45,101 nt of DNA, taken from the NCBI RefSeq assembly GCF_001293465.1, contig NZ_JSYZ01000010.1, forward strand, positions 72,548 to 117,648. The letters run 5' to 3'. The stretch comes from Pseudomonas asplenii (GTDB taxonomy: Bacteria > Pseudomonadota > Gammaproteobacteria > Pseudomonadales > Pseudomonadaceae). The notes beneath the pieces are model-generated. The model saw nothing but the letters and a program-made list of their open reading frames with translations. It was not told where the DNA came from and made no database searches. Positions 43,239 through 45,101 of this stretch are shown piece by piece. The position numbers and the translations under genes were made by a program. The first letter of the stretch is position 1. The number at the start of each line of letters is the position of its first letter.

Positions 43239-43604
43239 ATGTTCAAACCTACCCCCAATCCGCCGGCAAGATCCAACGCCGGAGCCATCGATCCGCGCAT
43301 CGCCGACCGGGCACTGTCCCACTATGACCTGGGGCCAGAGGCAACACCGAAAGCCGTACCGACGTTTGCTGTCTCTGCGGCAGCCACGCCACCTGGGCAG
43401 CCTCCGCTCTCGTTGAACCACGAGGCTACTCTTCTCGACCTGCATTCGATTCTGCAATCGGCAGCGGCCACGGCCTACGAGAACGCCGACAACCAGACCG
43501 GCTCGAATCGCAAGGTGGCGATGGGTGTGGTGCACCTGATTGAGCTGGCGCAATTGAGGATGGATTCGATGCTGGAGAAGTCGATCGTCTGTGCCAATGG
43601 CTGA
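43239..43604 (+). CDS. DUF6124 family protein
   Basis: A 121-residue protein with the Pseudomonas-specific DUF6124 start MFKPTPNPP, an unstructured Pro/Ala-rich region, and a helical domain (about 60-115: SLNHEATLLDLHSILQSAAA, VAMGVVHLIELAQLRMDS). Function is not known; such genes are multicopy in many Pseudomonas genomes. ATG 43239 has GGAG about ten bases upstream. It stands alone between a structured leader and a terminator-like hairpin. Confidence 0.85.
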   Translation: MFKPTPNPPARSNAGAIDPRIADRALSHYDLGPEATPKAVPTFAVSAAATPPGQPPLSLNHEATLLDLHSILQSAAATAYENADNQTGSNRKVAMGVVHLIELAQLRMDSMLEKSIVCANG

Positions 43605-43622
43605 CGTCATTCTGCCGTGGAG

Positions 43623-43647
43623 CGGGAAGCCCAGCGTCCCGTTTTTT
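43623..43647 (+). terminator. Rho-independent terminator after DUF6124 gene
   Basis: CGGGA/TCCCG stem with a nine-base loop followed by six T. The stem is short, so strength is uncertain. Confidence 0.6.
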
Positions 43648-43800
43648 GCCCAGCAGCAAGAGGTGCTCGGTGCGGATCAGTACCAACTCCTGGAGCAATG
43701 CATGCACGACCTGGCCTTCCAATGACAACGTGCTGTATCACCTGTATGGGCAGCAGATTTGAGTAGAATTGCCCCTTGCTCCACGATCCTGGTCGCGCCG

Positions 43801-45101
43801 ATGTCCGAACACCCCAACCCAAACGTATCACCCGTAACCACCCAGCCACGACGCTTCCGACGGCCACGCTGGCTGGAGTGGCGACAACGCCTGGCGTTCT
43901 GGGTCGGCGCGCTGCTGGTGGGCCTGGTCGCGCTGGCCTTCGCCTGGCTGGCGGACCAATCCTTCGCTCTGTTTAAGCACATGCTCGGCGTCGCCTCCTG
44001 GCTGCCGCTGCTGGTCACCCCGGCGGGCTTCGCCCTGTTGGCCTGGATCACCCAGCGCTGGCTCGTTCAGGCCAGGGGCAGCGGCATTCCCCAAGTAATT
44101 GCCGCACTGGAGTCGCCCTCGCGGCGCTTGCGCGCCAGGGTGCTAGCGTTACCGGTTGCCGCCGCGCGAATGCTCTTCACCCTGGCCGCCCTGCTGGTCG
44201 GTGGCTCGGTGGGCCGCGAAGGGCCTACGGTGCACGTCGGCGCCGCCGTCATCTATGCCTTCGGTCGACGTCTGGGCCTGCACGGCAGGCGCACCATCGC
44301 AGGACTGATTCTCGCCGGCGCCGCCGCCGGCATCGCTGCAGCTTTCAACACGCCGCTGGCAGGTATCGTTTTCGCCATCGAGGAACTCAGCCGCACCTTC
44401 GAGCAACGCTTCAGCGGCCTAGTGCTGACAGCGGTTCTAATCGGCGGATCCATCACCCTCGGCCTGATGGGCCACTACTCGTACTTCGGTGAGATCGGCG
44501 GCAGCCTGCCCGCCGGCTGGGGATGGAGCGAAGTGCCAGCCTGCGCCCTGCTCGGCGGCCTGCTGGGCGGGCTCTACGTCAAACTGGTGCTCCCCACCCA
44601 GGCCGGCTGGCTTGGCCGCATGTGCCGGCTGCGCGAGCGCTTCCCGGTACCCTTCGCCGCCGCCTGCGGCCTGTTGCTGGCGCTGCTGGGGCTGGTCTCC
44701 GGCAACCATGTGTTTGGTACCGGCTACGAAGAAACCCGCGCCCTGCTCGAAGGCCACCCGATGACCGGGCAGGACTTCCTGCTGTGGAAGTTCCTGGCCA
44801 ACGTGGTGTCCTATCTCTCCGGCATTCCTGGCGGCCTCTTCTCGCCCTCGCTGAGCATAGGCGCGGCTTTCGCCCCGCTGCTGTCGTTGCTGCCCAACCT
44901 CAACCCACAGACCTGTGCGCTGCTGGGCATGGGGGCCTACCTCGCTGGCGTGACCCGCTCGCCCCTGACCGCCTCGGTGATCGTGCTGGAACTGTCCCAT
45001 AGTCCCGACCTGCTCATCCCCATGCTGGCCGCCACGGTCATGGCCGCCACCATTTCCGGCTGGATCGCCCCAGTCTCGCTGTACCACGCGCTGGCCCGGC
45101 A
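43801..45101 (+). CDS. Voltage-gated chloride channel / ClC family (partial)
   Basis: 433 codons visible; the gene runs off the right edge. It has a cytoplasmic basic start, then many membrane helices. The three anion-binding motifs are present: GSGIPQVIAALE (about residue 98), GGSVGREGPTVHVGA (about 137) and GIPGGLFSPSLSIGA (about 340). The GREGP site keeps the Glu that gates H+/Cl- exchangers. It moves chloride, or exchanges it for protons, across the inner membrane. No CBS domain is visible up to the edge. The ATG at 43801 follows a 196 bp spacer; no strong ribosome site was seen. Confidence 0.93.
   Translation, partial: MSEHPNPNVSPVTTQPRRFRRPRWLEWRQRLAFWVGALLVGLVALAFAWLADQSFALFKHMLGVASWLPLLVTPAGFALLAWITQRWLVQARGSGIPQVIAALESPSRRLRARVLALPVAAARMLFTLAALLVGGSVGREGPTVHVGAAVIYAFGRRLGLHGRRTIAGLILAGAAAGIAAAFNTPLAGIVFAIEELSRTFEQRFSGLVLTAVLIGGSITLGLMGHYSYFGEIGGSLPAGWGWSEVPACALLGGLLGGLYVKLVLPTQAGWLGRMCRLRERFPVPFAAACGLLLALLGLVSGNHVFGTGYEETRALLEGHPMTGQDFLLWKFLANVVSYLSGIPGGLFSPSLSIGAAFAPLLSLLPNLNPQTCALLGMGAYLAGVTRSPLTASVIVLELSHSPDLLIPMLAATVMAATISGWIAPVSLYHALAR

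Noticed and set aside
1..45101. tRNA genes, att sites, CRISPR arrays, integrase
   Set aside because: None recognised on reading both strands; ICE ends probably lie outside the window.

Overview
The window looks like a chromosome segment of a Pseudomonas (fluorescens/putida-type). The pointers are a PpSB1-type short LOV protein, a DUF6124 protein, the PFL_47xx style of integrating conjugative element (ICE) genes, GC-rich coding sequence and Pseudomonas-like signalling proteins. Accessory blocks of different origin sit side by side, and several are visibly decayed. No tRNA, rRNA, integrase gene or CRISPR array was seen.

Region 1 (1-12.5 kb) is a complete type I secretion module on the minus strand: TolC-like outer membrane protein, HlyB-like ABC transporter and HlyD-like adaptor, followed by two AT-rich unknown genes and a large RTX protein that runs off the left edge. 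Divergent from it, on the plus strand, is a second probable cargo (553 aa) with the same hydrophobic N-terminal segment and the same FrpC-like calcium-binding/self-processing module, but without RTX repeats. A small soluble protein follows it. Each cargo therefore has small unknown neighbours of the kind expected for immunity proteins, so the block may be a T1SS-secreted competition or toxin system. The RTX protein keeps the Asp-Pro bond at the start of the self-processing module; the second cargo has Thr-Pro.

Region 2 (12.9-22.3 kb) is an ICE remnant. Two genes are preceded by near-duplicate leaders of about 220 nt with the same five predicted stems, one of which differs by compensating base pairs. 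The type IV secretion cluster follows in its usual order: TIGR03747, RAQPRD, TIGR03758, TIGR03745, TIGR03750, TIGR03746, TIGR03749, TIGR03752, TIGR03751, TIGR03744. TIGR03749 keeps only its 3' end, and the last two are fused into one short chimeric frame, so the element cannot conjugate alone.

Region 3 (22.3-28.3 kb) is a patchwork: a membrane protein, a transposase relic, a DUF2256 gene and a fragment of a second one, a DUF1349 protein, small unknown genes, a relic of a second ICE cluster, an Hsp20 chaperone, a LOV blue-light photoreceptor and an IS3-family element whose orfA appears frameshifted.

Region 4 (28.3-42 kb, minus strand) is a signalling block: a sensor kinase, an HD-GYP response regulator (c-di-GMP hydrolysis), a broken diguanylate cyclase, a large hybrid kinase and a GGDEF response regulator (c-di-GMP synthesis). 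Upstream lie a chemoreceptor and a QseBC/PmrAB-like two-component pair. A CTTCAG-N5-CTTAAG box lies in front of both the chemoreceptor and the divergent cytochrome b561 gene, suggesting both answer to that pair.

Region 5 (42-45.1 kb, plus strand) has the cytochrome b561 gene, a small unknown gene, a DUF6124 gene behind a long hairpin-rich leader, and a ClC chloride channel cut by the right edge.
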